A stretch of 64,000 nt of DNA from Scortum barcoo (GCA_023238725.1 CM041538.1:3912380-3976379); one strand, 5' to 3'; counted from the stretch's first letter, positions 1 to 14,147 are shown. Made by a program: numbers and translations. The notes: generated by a model from the letters alone, not told the origin.

Positions 1-3000
1 CCGTGCTCCATCATCTTGAGCCAGTCCAGATCCCAGGCAGCGCAGCTCAGCTCCACCAGTGTAAATCCAGGTCAGCTCGGTTACAGCTTAGCCCCCCTCA
101 CAAAGACCAAGACGCAGGCATTACCACGCTCTCATTCAAACAGAGCACTCTAATACAGACCTGAATGAAAGACTGAGACAGAGAGGGCTTAAATGCGAGG
201 AGGTAGAGGAGCAGGAAGAGTCTGAGGAGGAGGACAGGATGGCAGGACGAAGGCTTGTGGCAACATAAAGACTGGCACAGTGAAAAAGAAACAGAGTTGG
301 CTGTCGTCCATAGAATATGGTGGGAACGGTGCACACACAAACCACCTCCCACTGTCTGAGTAATGCTCTTTGTCTCATGCACATACATCAACTCCTGCTA
401 TCGGACACACAGGCCTTGAGCAACACAGAGGCAGAACTACCTGGGCAGAATACAAAAGCACAGGGAGGAAGCGTGAGAGCTTTAAATGCAGAGGAGCACT
501 TCCTGCCTTGCTGCCTCCCACCAAACAGACAAAACCCCTCACTCTTCTTCACTGGCACGTAGGTCCATCCATTCAACCCAGACAAGCCAACCATTGTGCT
601 GAGAGAGAAAACCTGAGCCAGGGAAGGTTTGACTCAGACTTTAGTTGACGGTCAAGATAGTGGGAAGGTCTCTGAGCTGGTGTGATGTCAGAGTAAAGGA
701 GCATATAAAGTGTCATTTTGTTTTTAGGAATCAATAAGTGATAATCCCATAATCACATTTATCATACAAGTGTACTTTCCATGTTTTTGTCTGATTACAG
801 TATAGAAAGATTCATGACTTTTTGGACTGGACATTGGGCTAATTTCTTTGTTGATATCAGTGGTTGTTGTAGATATTCTCAGTTTACTCACTGTATATTT
901 GATTCAGTCTATTTTTAACTTGATAAATATTTGGTTTGTCATTCAGCCCCACTCTGTCCAATCCTGGAGTTGTATTTGCATTTCAAGCTGCTTCATGTCG
1001 ATTCTCCTTCCTCTACTCCTACTGCAGACCTCACTCACTTTACATACAAGTAACATATTGTATGTAATATATTGTAACGGTGCTCTGGATTCACAGTTGA
1101 TATGAAAGAAATGTACTTTACTTTACAAGGTGCCTAAAAGAAAAAGCAAGGTGTTTTCATAATTACCTGCCTCACCACCCTTTGCTGTTTTACAGCCGTG
1201 AGTAGCTGTCAAAACACAATTTTAATACTGCTTTATCAAACCTCTTTTACAAAAAGGGTTACATGTCTAATCAGTGACTTTATTAATGGGCAATAAATAA
1301 TTTACTAATGCTTTATACATCAGTAATAAGCTTGTACGGCAACACTAGGAACAAATTTTGTGTCTCCAGTACTGTTGCCTTAATTTTGTCACTTGCAGCA
1401 GGAACACACTACACACACAAAACCCTTCGTAGAATTAGTGTTTGGTGTAGAACTGGGACACAGTTTCAGTGATTCTTGTTTCCCTAGATGCCTTTTGACA
1501 GCCCTTAGACAGCATGTCTGAACTTGTTGCATTCATCGCCACATATGTCAGGGAGGGCAACAGTGATAGTGATACCAGTGGCGCACCAAGAGAGGACAGT
1601 TGAGATAAAGTGAAAGTTACTCAAAATATAGTGTCTTGTGGGGCATTTTGCTCTTGCGGTACGCTGTCACTGGAGAAATTGCCTCTCACTGCTGCTCCAA
1701 GGATGTTTGAGCAGTGTGGCAATGTGAAGTGTTGATGATGGTTTTTGATGGTGTGTTATTCTTTTATCCTGGCTCACTTTTCTGGATTCCGCTGGAAATC
1801 TAAAAAGAAAAAGTGATGGCTCAGTATCGGCCCTGTTGTGTCTGTGATGGAACCCACAGTCTTTTTAGTGAGAATCTACTCCATCCTCAAAAAATTTGAC
1901 TGAAGGATTAAAATGGAAACGTGTGGTGAAGGTGACACAGCTAAGTTTATAGGCAGAGACAGCTGTCAGTCAAGAAAACACAAATATGTCAGTTTTGATG
2001 CACTGACATGTTTAAATGAAAGAATTATTTAGAAATCGTGACACATAATGTGAGTTAGCTAATGCCTGACTAGTCAACGTCTTGTGACTTTATTTATTAT
2101 TTCAAGAGGCAATTTGAGGAGAGAGTTGAAGTCTCTCCCTTCCATACAACTTTGGGTTTTTGTTCGATAATAATGATAATAATAATAATAATAATACATT
2201 GCCAGGCGACATCATTAGTTGATCCGTTATATGTTGGCAGCTATCCAAGAAGAAATTGCAGTAAATAAACGTTAACAGGTTGCATTTAATGTATATGTTA
2301 CCCTAATTTATTTAACCAGCTTGGATATATATTTGTTGTGTTCTCATTTTTAGCTAAAAGTATTATTTATGATAGCTTATCTTAATTTAATGCTTCATTA
2401 TATTTACTATCCCGTGATGTCTTTTATCTTTGAAACAAACTGAACAGTTTACTTTACAACTATCCACCCTCCACATAATGCACATCTTTGCCTCAAGTCA
2501 AAATATGAGATTTTTTTTTAATGATTGTTTGTGTACATGTGCAAAACAAATACAAGCCCTAATCAGATTTTTTTTCATTCCTTTACCTCTTTTTCCATAC
2601 CTTCACAAATTCAAGTCAGTCTCTTTTTTATGAGGCCTGTTATTGTGCAGTAATGTCATGTCTGCTTCTTAATCCTTCATTGGTGGCTTACTGTGTTGTA
2701 GTCCTCCTGGTTTTGTAGCCTGCCCAGGAGCCTTTCTTTGATATTTGTCCCCCCCTGTGGTTGTCATAAGTGTTCCCCCTTGTGGTTCATCCCTGGGCAC
2801 TTCAGCTGTGGGGGTAGCTGCAGGAATTGCCAGTCAGCCAGAGATGTGAGACACATCACCAGTAGCTGATTTTTTTTTTTTTTACGTTTTTTTTTCCCCT
2901 CTCTTCTAAGTATGCTGTCTGTATTGGTGAAGGCCACCTATCAAAACAGATGAGCTGCATACAGGAAACAGAGAGGGAGAAGAGAGGGGTGACTCATATT

Positions 3001-3038
3001 CCTGTGATATGCCAAGTCTCACATTCACACATTTACAG

Positions 3039-3079
3039 GGATGCACACGCACACACACACACACACAAACAACCAACCA

Positions 3080-3117
<38 letters not shown>
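3039..3117. repeat. CA/TG dinucleotide microsatellite
   Basis: An interrupted CA array with a short AAC-type interruption near 3067-3080. Open frames across it on both strands (poly-His/Thr and poly-Cys/Val) are products of the repeat, not genes. Confidence 0.95.
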
Positions 3118-3118
<1 letters not shown>

Positions 3119-6100
3119 GCTCCTAGAGGCTCTGCTGTTCTGTCACTTTGTATTAATTCAACACATAGCGGGTCCAGTATAAGACAGGGGAGGAGGGGAA
3201 GGGAGGCATGGAGGCTTTTGAACAGTGAATGGCAGTGAGAGAGAGAAGGAGATCAAGAAACTGTAGGAAGAAGAGAAAACATTGAACTCTGTGTTGCCTT
3301 TGAACTCGCAGACTTCCTTTGTGCTTGCTCGTCACATCACACTTTGTTTAACACTGTTCCCATGTGTTTGCTGCTGTGTTGTTGCCAGCACATGTCTAGA
3401 CAGATGGAGAAAGAGAACGAGACCAAGAGAGACCAAACCAGACGCAGAAGCTCATGTTGTCATAAGAAAACCTTGTAAAAGCAGTTTTGACAATATTCAC
3501 ATTTAATTTTTTTTATATTAACCAAAATCACAAATGTACCTCAGAGGGCTTCTCTGTCAACATGTGACAGAAATGAGCCTCCATCCTCAGACTGTTGATT
3601 TGGATAAGAAACCCCAGTGAAAACTCATAATGTTTCTGGTACAATACACATATCACATGCAATTAATGAATCACTCATGGGGCTTCACAACAGAAATATA
3701 AATTACAATAAATATCTAGATTTGTTTTCTACAAATGACAATGGAACCTAAACCTGTCAATGGATGAAAAAAGGTTGAATCTCCTTTTTTTGCATAAAAA
3801 GGTCTCATCTCTTTCCACATAATTTTCCACTCACATCGCACTGTTGATGGTAGCTGAAACTGTTTGGGGAATAAAGCATGGTATATTGGAGAGGAGTTTG
3901 GGGACATGTTTGATTTTTGATGGACTTTTATCTTTTAAATCTTAAAGGATACAGTTTGCGGTTTTTATATATTTTTTCATTGTCAACAAATTGACATGAA
4001 AAGACCAAATCAATGAATGTGTTGGTTTGTCTCTCAATACTAAATGACTTCCTGTCTGTGGCCCCACTCCTCTTGGTTACTCGTGGAGATGGAAATCTGT
4101 ATGTCCAATCATGAATATATAGTTTTTTTTTATATGACAAGCTGTAGTTTCCTAAAGTGCTGTAGTTTTAGAAAACATTACTCAGGAAATAATGCATTTG
4201 TTGAGGACTACTTTCAGCAGAGGATGTATCGACATTTAGTGCTATAATGAGTATTCGAGGCAGAGGGATGGTGTGTGTGGGGTTGAGTTGAAATAAACTG
4301 CAGTGTTTGTGTTCATGGTAATGAAAGAATAGGATGAAGTTTCTTGATTAATCAACTAGATTAGCCCAAAACAGTCATTCCAATTTGGTTCCCAGTTCCC
4401 ACGTTATCCATGCAACAGCTTGGAAGCTAACTGGCTCATAACTTGAACGGTATGACCGTAAGCAAGATATTAAATTGCATTCTTTGAGGTATTGAAAAGT
4501 CAAACATCTCTAATTGTGAGCACTACAGAGACCCCTGATAATATTAAGATATCTCCCAGACTGACAGTGTTTTGATGACCCTGTAATTTTTCTGTCCTGG
4601 AGCGATGATGATGATAATTTTGTCGATTTAGTTTAGTTTATCCACTGGAAGCAAGTAGAATTGTCCTCTCTTTGCCCCACCTGGCTCTGTCTGTCTGATG
4701 GAAAGCGATGCTGTGCAGTCTGGTGGAGTTAGGAATTGAGCAGAGTAACTGCTGAGTGGCTAATCATCTAAACGCAGCATGTTAACCTCTTCCATCCACT
4801 CTGCATGGGACACTCCCAAATCAAAACAATTAACTCCTGTCACCCAGGACCACCCAGAGCTTTGTACATGTGTCTGTCCTCCTCAGATCTGACAGATTCC
4901 TCTGCAGCGCTGCAAACAGTCAGCATCTTAATCAGAGATGTAGAGGGTGGACAGATGAGCTGGTGGGAAAATGGAGGTAAAAGTAGCAGAATGATGAAAG
5001 ATTAAATGGCAGAGGGAGTCTGTTTTAGTCTCCAAACAGCCAGGTCTCCACCTCTTTGTCTCAGAGGCAGAGCGGCACATTAATTTTGCACACTAAATCA
5101 TTGTCATGATTGTAGTCTCGGTCTGAGGCCGAAATTAGCAGCAGCACCATCAAAGGCTGGAGGATGATGAATATTTTTTTGCCTGATGGAGATAGAAGCC
5201 CAGATGGGATGAGTAGGTGATAGGTGGGGTAATGGATAGTCATCAGAAATAGACAAGAGAGTCAGTGGAGAAAGGGAAGGTTATGTGGTTGTCCACTGTG
5301 ACATTAATCATGTAGACAGTAATGAGCATTTAACCTCTCACCACAAGAGGAAGAATAGTAAAGTTTTATTGAAATTTAATCGCTAACCCAAAACAATGAA
5401 GGTTAGTGGAATTTAATATTCAGAGCATCCACAACTTTATTATTATTATAAGAACAGTTTTGATATTCAATTATTTATTGTTATCAAGCAAAATGGCTGG
5501 TCCCAGTCTCTGAAATGGGAGGATTCTGTTCTTTTGTGTGTTTTATATATGTTGAAAGTTAGTGGATTTTGAACTGTTAATTTAGCAAAATGTAACACTG
5601 TCTACTGTACATGAGCTAAGGTGACTGTGAATGTACTTGAAGGTGAATGTACTTTTAATTTAGGCCAAATCAGAAGATATAGTTTCGCTCAGGGAGGATA
5701 TATGTGACATGGACAACAGTTTGGAAAGAAAAAGAGTAAGAAAAATAAACTTTATGGCAAGAAAGCCACTCTTCAATACACCAAACTGAAATAGTTCAGC
5801 TATGACTGAATTTCTATTCCTCTATATATATGTATATATCATCAGTCAACTTGGAATGCACAGTAAACAACTTCAGTTGTAAACAACAAAAATAAGCAAA
5901 TTCACTATACAGAAAAACAAAAATACTGTGGAAAGTGCAAATAAAATAAAAAAATGAAAATATTGGGCCCTTAATAATAAACAAAACAAAGTACAATAAA
6001 GTACAAAAAAAGTCAAACATCCAGATTAGTCAGTGTCCTCAGTTCGTCCGTATTCAGTGTGAATGTGTGTATTAGTCCTTCAATGTATGGTTGTGTAATT

Positions 6101-9100
6101 GTTCATGTAATTGTTCATCTACCCGGGTAGTGTGATTTTGTTTATCTGTATGATGTGATAGATGTGCTTTCTCCAGATGCACGATGAAACTGCCACCGAC
6201 GTCACACCCTCCACGCATGTAAGCCTGTGGTGTCCTGCTACATGTATCATACAGCTATAAAATGAATTTTTAACAGCCAACACACACAAAATGGTGTGTA
6301 TATGAATTATTTTCAATGTTTTCAGCTTTTCCCACCGCATAGTGTACAGATTATGAATTAAATCACATTCCAACAGAATGATTAATTGAATTACTGTCTC
6401 TCAATAACTCAAATGCACACTCTTATATACCTCCGTTTGGTTTTAAACATTGTTTCAGAAGCATAACGATACATAACAATAATATATTTCAGGAAATGAG
6501 TGAGTAATTAGCCGTGTGTCAGGCAGCAGCTAGCATACTATGCTAAGTGCTAATGGTTATTACTCACCGGAGTTTTCATCTCGACAAAAACACAATAATA
6601 CGGTGATGTCCGGCAACCCAAAAACCTCCTCACGGGTGTGGATACCTTCCGGAAACAATAACTCAGAACGAAATAAAGTGTTAACCACTTTTCATCTAGT
6701 TTTAACATTAACATGCTCTCTCTTGGCTGTAGTGTCTGTTCTCATCGACATCGGTGCAGGAGAAAAAAAAACACAAGGGAACTAAAAGCGCACCCTGCTG
6801 GTGAAAATAAAAACTACAACAAAGTACAAACTCATTCAGACTGTACAGCTCAACATTGTTAGACTGGAAAAGTTAGGGATTATGCTTGTGCGTGTAACTA
6901 ATGGGCGTTACAAAAACAAGATATTTAAAGATAAGAACCGGGCTCTCAGAACATGTCATGGGTCTAATTCATTGTCGCTCTTCAATAAACAGCAAAGCAG
7001 CGTGGCCTCAAGGAAAACAGAATAAAAGCATGCAAAGTAACAGAGCTGCTTGTATTACAATATACCACAAAGGACTTCACCTATATGTATTCCTGTATAT
7101 TGTAAACATACGTAATGTATAACATGTACAGTTTTAGCTACTTGAAACCTGCATTAATATTTTTTGCTACTTGATTGTCAGTTAATGTAAACACACTGAC
7201 ATATTATCTCTAGAACTTTGCATGGTGGACATGTTAGCAAACAGCTGCCTCTTCACACAGACACAGAGGATCACTGTCATCCATTTAGAGTCATATATGT
7301 TTCCTCCTAATTAATGAAAGCCTGATATTCACTCTCCTTTTACCTCTGGTTCGGTCTACGCCAAACATCTGATGTTTTACTTTCTTCACAAGTTCGTGTC
7401 TAACTGCCTGGCTGCTGTTTGGTGCTGAACAGAGAGTGTGAGGTGGGTTTATCAGAGCTTTCAGAGAAAACAGCAGCCAGCTGCAATGATTGTGCTGAAG
7501 TGAGCTCTCAGAGTGAACCATAAGAGTAAAGTCTGGGCTGAAACACCTCAACAGTGAGCTGAAAGATGTTAAAACTCTGACAGCTGAGCAAAAACTACAG
7601 TCTCAGTAGGTTTGTTACTACAAGCAATACATTTCAGATTATACAGTCATGTAATCCTTTGTTAATATTTAAACATTAATTAACATATTAAATGTGAATA
7701 TAAATTTTAAGAGATTCAAAAAAGTTTATCTCAAAATCTCAGGGCATAAAAGCCAACTACTAGTAGTAAGTGAAAGAATACATTTTGTGTCATTTTGGTG
7801 AACTGACCCATGAAAGAACAGCACAACATTAGTGTTTTTTTTCCTCCACGCTTTCTAAACACTTCCTCTGGAGTGGAGCAACAGTGCAATAATAGCTGCA
7901 TGTGTTCGTTAAAGTCAGCCACATTTAGCTCCAAGGCACGGTTTAAAAGCAAGTTTGACCTGTGAACAGTGAGCCTACATCAGTCAGGGCAACAGCAACT
8001 GTGTTGTTATTGATCATGGCATTTTCATTCGGCAGTTAGTGCGGAGCAGTAGAGGCCCAGACAGATGACCTCTGGACCCTGAGCACTACCTGGTTCAGAA
8101 AGATACCTTTATTTACATTTTCAAAACTTTAGTTAACAAGTGCTTTACAGGGAGATGGGAACATATTCATAGACATACATAGAAAATCAAGCATATTGTA
8201 ATTAAGTGTGAAACCCACTTAATGAAAGGTGTAAGATGAAAGGAAGAAACTGAGGAAAGTGTGCGCTCAGATTTGGCTTTTCTGAGACTTTGCAGGAGGC
8301 TGCTCAGAGTCTGGGAGCATTAACAAAATCACTTTTACAGCTTACATTTCAAAAGAAAGGTAAAAAAAAAAAAAACAGCGAGTAAACCCAGATAGTGAGG
8401 ATCATCTACATCTATCTGATACTTTCAGATCCTTCTGAGGAGATAGTTAACAAGCCTCAGAGTCCGTGTGTCTGCTCTAAGCTGGAATCTCGTTAGAGCT
8501 GTCCAGCCGCCTCTGCACCATGGAGATGTGAATCACAGCTCAGGCAGCTCAAGGTGAGACTGATTGAGTCAAGACAGACAGTACAAAGGCACAGAGCTGA
8601 GAAACTCAATAGACTCGATGGGGTTTGCTGTGTGCTGATGTGGCCATGACTGGGCTGAAGAGGGTGGACTCCTAATCTTGGCCGTTCATGAAAAGTACTT
8701 GCTGGCACCACAAGATAGATGCTGTTGGACAGGGTAGTTTATGGTGAGACAGACGTGAAGAGCTCAGTGTCTCACAGATAGAAAATAATCTGACAGCTGC
8801 ACAGAGACACGGAGGACATGCTGCCATCTCTGATGTGACAGGCACACCTGTGGTCTCAATGGGTGCTGCACAGACTCTCATGTATGTGTGTGCATTCACA
8901 CACGTATTTCCTGTGTTTACCTGTGTGTGTATGTGTGTGTGGTTGTATGCTTCAGAGCTCGTTGTAGACTACCTTAAAGCGCTCTGACTTGTCAGGCACA
9001 TTGAGGCATGAAGTCCATTACTCATCACTGAGCCCCTCATCTGTGGCAGGTACAGGAAGCCTGTCTGAGGACTGAAACAAAATGACATCCACCCACCCCT

Positions 9101-9973
9101 TATCCTCACCGCGCAGTTCCATTTCTTGTGGTTCTTGTAATGCAGTTTGGGGAATTGAAATTCTTATTAACAAGGCAGAGTATGGCATGAAATAAGATCT
9201 AGAAGTCATCTGGGTAAGAGGATGTAAAAATATGACAAAGTAAAATCTAATTTGACTGCACTGTGAGTGTTTTTATTTTTAAATGAGGTTTTAAAACACT
9301 GGTGATTTGATTTTCTCAGGATGCAGAAACAAACTAAGTTGGAAGACAGAGTACATACCACATTGCTGCTTCATGAGGCACATAAGGAAGTACTGCAGTA
9401 TGGTGTACCATACTGTGAGCTCTAATGGCTAAAGAAATGGTAAATAAACAGTAAATAAACCCACTACAGTACTTTTATAAGGAACTGCATTTAAGTAAAA
9501 CTCATTGAAGAACATTGCAGTTCTTAACACGGTACTTTTTTCTATTTTTATAGTCAGTAATGACTTTGAAGATTAAAAAAGATGTCAACTAATTTGACAC
9601 ATAATTATAAATACATCACAAATGTAGGATTCAGTGATGCTGGAACTCAAATTTAACCTTTTCCTCATCCTTAACCTTTTTTTCTCATGTGTATCCTATG
9701 ACTCCCCTAACTTTCACGGAAGTACAATATTTAATCTATTTACGAACAGTCAGTTCGTAAACCAGGAGCTCTGTGAGGCTGTACGCAGGTTTGAGCTAAC
9801 ATGCTCACAGTGACGTTACTAGCATGTTGATGTTTAGCAGGTATAATGATTTCCGTGTTCATCGTCTTTTGTTCAGCATGCTGGCATGGTTACATTTGCT
9901 AATTACTATTAAATACAAAGTACAGCAGAGGCTGATGGGAATGTCATCAGTTAAGATAGGGTTTAGTCATAAA

Positions 9974-10653
9974 TAGGGATGTCCGATATTAACTTTTTGC
10001 CGATATCCGATATGCCGATATTGTCCAAACACTTAATTTCCGATTCCGATATCAACCGATACAGATATATGCAGCCGCTTTTCCCCAAAACTATTTTTAG
10101 GTCACATCACATATCTCCTGTCGTGGAATTAACACATCACCTACTTTTATTTTGATGCCCCACTACTAGAGGCATTCCACAAATTAACATTGTCTGTACA
10201 AAATAAGAACACTACTTCAACTTAAGTTGTGGAAAAGTGCCATATTTATTTTATGTTATTATGTTTATTTTATTTTATTTTATTTATTTCATATTATTTT
10301 ATTTTATTCCATATTTATTCATATTTATTATTTTAAAGGTGAAACTTTAAAAAAATTCCAGACCACGGACATTTTGTGTAGCAACGAGCGAGCAAGCTTA
10401 TTAGCCACGACTAGACACACAGTGTTGTTGTTAATTTGCCTCCAGGTGCGGTTTGATGAGATCATCAAGCGCACGCCGGTAAATGTCTCACGACCCCTAC
10501 AAGCGATTCCAGCATATTTGGCGAAACCCAGGCATTGCGTTATCGGGCTTTCATTATCGGAGAAAAAAACGATAACGATTCTTATCGATATTACATAATT
10601 ATGCTAATATCGGGCCGATAATATTGGCCGACCGATATTATCGGACATCCCTA
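9974..10653. mobile_element. hAT-type non-autonomous DNA transposon, 680 bp
   Basis: The ends are terminal inverted repeats: the left end reads TAGGGATGTCCGATA and the right end is its reverse complement. The element is flanked by a perfect 8-bp target-site duplication, GTCATAAA, at 9966-9973 and 10654-10661. An 8-bp duplication with TAGGG-type termini is the hAT superfamily signature. Subterminal regions carry many short CCGATAT/ATATCGG motifs in both orientations, as expected for transposase binding sites. The interior is AT-rich with one short open frame that looks like no transposase, so the copy is non-autonomous. The intact duplication points to a simple insertion with little decay since. 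Confidence 0.9.
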
Positions 10654-10910
10654 GTCATAAACCAACAAAAGTATTGGACTGATATTGGCCTGATGCTGCT
10701 GCTAGAGGAAAAATCAGAGGATCACCAAAGTCATCAGGATTCATCCTTGGGGCGCCAAACTTATGCCAAACTGTCATCAGATTACCATCCAACAGTATGT
10801 TTCAATGTTTCACTGAAACTTTAATGATCCATCCAACAGTTGTTTCAATGTTTCAGTCTGGACCAAAGTGGTGGACTGAGAGACAAATGTGCCAGTCTGC
10901 ATAATGAGGA

Positions 10911-10985
10911 CCTTTAAATTCAGATTCAGATTCAGATTTCCTTTATTAGTCCCACAGTGGGGAAATTCACAGTGTAATTCAAAGG
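10911..10985. repeat. Dispersed fish repeat end with ATTCAG microsatellite
   Basis: Several ATTCAG units lead into the motif CCTTTATTAGTCCCACAGTG followed by GGGGAAATTC. I recognise this as a common dispersed fish repeat terminus that usually abuts a hexamer repeat. The family and the other boundary are not defined from this sequence. Confidence 0.5.
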
Positions 10986-12406
10986 GGATGTAAAGGGGAT
11001 GCGTCAAAGTGTTTTCAGCAAAATGTGCTTACGTGAAACTTCTGAATACTTCCTGTAAGTTAACTGTAGACCAATCGATGCTCTCCTGTGTTGCTTAATT
11101 ACAGTATGTAATGTGAATCATACCTGCAGTCCTTCCACCTTCCAGTCACATGAGACAAACCTTTGGCCTCAGTCTGCGCGTAAGAGAGTGGGACTATTGA
11201 TTTAGTGATGAAACTCACAACACCAGTGCTCTAATCTCACATCTCCTTCTCATTCGAGAAAGCAGCGACAGTCAGGGTGGTATAAATCAGGCCAGTCATC
11301 AGAATAAGACCGACAGATGTAAGAGCAGACACTGAAACCCTTGTGTGATACTTGAGATGAGGAGCAAAGATTGTCCTCCTTACTCGGCCCTCTGCTGTGA
11401 GTTTAACTGTCCTCTTCATGAAGCGGTTATAAGCCCTCATGTTAATGTCTGTGCTCGTACCTGAGAGGAAAACTGGAGGCCTGATGCTTAATTCATTCAT
11501 TCCAGACGTGTGGCTTGTTCACTAAACTGTTCCCCTTTCATCTTGTAATACACAAGCTTGTACGTTGAATTTTAAAGCCTTCATGAGTCATTGTCAGCAG
11601 CAAGGAAAATGCAGCGTACGCTTTTGATCTTAGCATTACATAAAGGACATAAACATCGACACACGCATGCGAGCACGAGTGGAATTATGAATCAAATAGC
11701 AGTGTACAATTTACCTCCCTCGCAAGTCTCATTCTCACGCCTCAAATGCACACATCGCTGGACTCGTGCAGCCACCTCGGTGTTGTGACATGATGGTGAT
11801 AACACAGTCTGTTCTGTTTAGACACCGAGTCCTCTGCCAGGCTGCACCCTGTAGCCCGGAGTCTGTCACTGTTTCCAGACAGAGACAAATTAATTTCACC
11901 TTTATTACTTGTGAGTGGGCGCCACCTGGTGGCAGAGATGTGTAACTACAACATGTGACCCTTCGTTGGCCTCTGCAGAACATCATGAAGCGTCTCTCTC
12001 ACAAGCAGGTTGATGCACTTGTTCAGTCCTGCTTTTTTTTTTTAAAGACTTTCCAAATTTGACTTTCTTTTATCCTCAAGGTTCCTGAAGCTGAAGCTCT
12101 TTGTGGCATTTTAAATTTAGCAGAGATTATGGGATGCAGTGCAAAAATGTTTCATTACAATAGGGTTTAAGCACTGTGGTTCCTTAGTATGGAAAAACCA
12201 AGAGATGGAATGAAAAAAAAAAACTGCATTGATTAATGTCTGCTGAGAGAAACCAACCAGCATCCAGTGTTTTTCACCCGAGTCTTTCTGTATTTGACCA
12301 GTGTAAGTCGTCTTTTTCATGTAGCACATCATATTGAGATTATAGTGAGGTGTCAGACTGCTTACAGTTCGGAGGTGGTAACATATTAATCCTGTCTTGG
12401 TTTCCA

Positions 12407-12523
12407 GTGGAGTTCAGGATTGATTTTAAGATCCTGCTGATTACTTTTAAGACTCAGTGTGGGTTGTCACCTGCTTATATTACTGAGTTTTTAACCCCAC
12501 ATGAGTCTCAGCGTACAATCTGA
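12407..12523 (+). mobile_element. LINE 3'-end fragment (L2/Rex1-like ORF2 tail)
   Basis: A 38-codon frame ending in TGA reads as the last part of a fish non-LTR retrotransposon ORF2. It has the pattern FKILLITFKTQ, then GLSPAYITEFLTP, then a terminal basic segment, matching the conserved C-terminal tail motif (FKIL...TFK...G..P.Y......P) of L2/Rex1-like reverse transcriptase polyproteins. No upstream reverse transcriptase is present, which fits the usual 5' truncation of LINE insertions. Whether it is L2, Rex1 or another clade cannot be settled by eye. Confidence 0.7.
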
Positions 12524-12659
12524 ATGTCTTAAAGGATTTTACAGCTACAGTTATTTTAATATGTATTATTTAATTAATTTATTGAGATGAAGCACTCTCC
12601 AATTTTGTTTTGATACGGTCTATATAGAGTGGAAACCTTATAGTGATCAGGTATGTCTG

Positions 12660-12740
<81 letters not shown>
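12660..12740. repeat. GATA tetranucleotide array, about 20 units
   Basis: An uninterrupted run of about twenty GATA units, likely length-polymorphic. Single copies occur just beyond the 3' end. Confidence 0.98.
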
Positions 12741-13080
12741 TGATCAAGGGATTTATAAAGTATATCTATCATTGGATGATGATAACTGAATGTTTTTTCT
12801 TTTTCTATATTTCTCATGCAGATTACAATCTTACTGACGTTTTTATATTTATTACATGAATATGAAGTAAAGAAACGGACAGATTTGCTATTTAGGGAGA
12901 ATTACGTGACCAGGCATTATCAATCCACGTCAAGTAATTGTTGTTAGAGCAGAATTATTAACATTTACATTAAAACGTCATAATCATAATCAGTTTTAAA
13001 GATAAAAACAAACAAACTCTTTTAACCTCGGTTGTGTAAATCTGACTGGCCTTTAAAATCCCTCTAAATTCTAAATCTCG

Positions 13081-13270
13081 CGGGGCTTCAACCTCATTGG
13101 TTACCACCGCGACGCTAACGCTTAACAACGAGTCGGGATTGGCTGAATCTGTGGAGGCGCTACATTACGTCAAGATCCTACCGACGGGATAGACTCAAAC
13201 AGGAAGTGCATGCACCCTTCAAAATAAAATAAAGAGGCGGGAGAAGAGCGACAGAGATCCAGAGAAGATC
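13081..13270. promoter_or_regulatory. CpG-rich promoter-like segment
   Basis: In AT-rich surroundings this short stretch is rich in CG dinucleotides. It carries two inverted CCAAT boxes (CATTGGTT near 13096 and GATTGGCTG near 13137), a CRE-like TTACGTCA near 13165 and an ETS-like ACAGGAAGTG near 13200. These are typical of TATA-less promoters. It lies about 0.9 kb before the phactr1 first coding exon, so it may serve a 5' non-coding exon of phactr1 or an unannotated transcript. Motifs are seen directly; promoter function is inferred. Confidence 0.45.
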
Positions 13271-14147
13271 GTGAACTTTGCTAAAATAAGATTATCCACA
13301 TTTACTGATGATACCATAACACCATTTTCCTCTTTTTTGCACACTGATATGCAGGCTGAAGATGGACCACACTCAACACAGCCTTACACTTATGCTAGCA
13401 AATGTCACATCACCTCCCTTAGAGGAGCTCTCGGCCTCAACCTCAGCACTCTGGGTGACCTGCTACACCTTCACTGTTATTCTGATTCAGCTTTTTAGGT
13501 GTGAATGAAGTAATGACGTTTATTGTCTTTGACATATTATCCCGACCTGATGCCTACTGAGTCCCTATTTTTAACTGAGAGTAACCATGAGTGTTCAATG
13601 GCAACATAAGAGGAAACATCACAAAACATCACTGTATTCATATTTGTGATTGAATGTTGTGCAGATTGAATAAGTAATAGTGGACATAGCAATACCACCG
13701 AGAGCCCCCATATTTTACACCCTGTACTTTCCCTTTCTTTCAAATTAAAGGCAGCAAGAAGGCTGCTGAAAAACTTAATCATTCCATCATTTCCATCTTG
13801 GTGGACAATAAAGGTCTAGTTTACACCATTTTATTTTAATCAGTCAGGTGAATGTCCTCTTAAAACTTTGACAAAGAAGGAGACAGTAAAACCTTCAATT
13901 ATGTGGATAAACAAACACATCCGTGATTTTATATACTGCAGGATTATTTTCAGTCTGGCAGAGTTTGTTTGGCAGTTGTTTCAGATGGATAGCTTGGTCC
14001 AAATGCTTTTATTTTGTAAGCGGACGCCGGATGTGTGTCTCTTATGATGGCGGACTTGTCAGAAGTGGTCAGGCTGCAGACCAGTAGAGATCTCCCCTCA
14101 GCCGGAGCGCAGGGTGAGGAGGTCCAGCCCTGCAGTCCGGCTCAAAC

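Larger units (their letters stand above)
1..13080. other. Flank or intron upstream of phactr1, no supported gene
   Basis: No coding exon could be supported here on either strand; the open frames are short, unconserved in appearance and often lie over simple repeats. The stretch is AT-rich and contains CA repeats, an AAT-type repeat near 2170-2194, a hAT-type element, a LINE fragment and a GATA array, each listed separately. Mammalian PHACTR1 has longer isoforms that start far upstream, so this may be intron of a long isoform or 5' intergenic DNA. I looked for an exon like the mammalian long-isoform N-terminus and did not recognise one, but a short exon could be missed by eye. Confidence 0.6.

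Noticed and set aside
1..60. Possible partial exon at the window's left edge (minus strand reads WDLDWLKMMEH in an open frame, locally GC-richer)
   Set aside because: No splice acceptor or donor fits and the segment is cut by the window edge; no protein family was recognised.
2906..3238. Open frames with Cys/Val or His/Thr runs
   Set aside because: They are translations of the CA microsatellite.
6540..6785. 81-codon plus-strand frame with a hydrophobic C-terminal half
   Set aside because: No splice context, no recognised family, and the flanks look repeat-derived; length is compatible with chance.
10227..10598. 123-codon frame
   Set aside because: It lies wholly inside the hAT-type non-autonomous element and shows no transposase motif.
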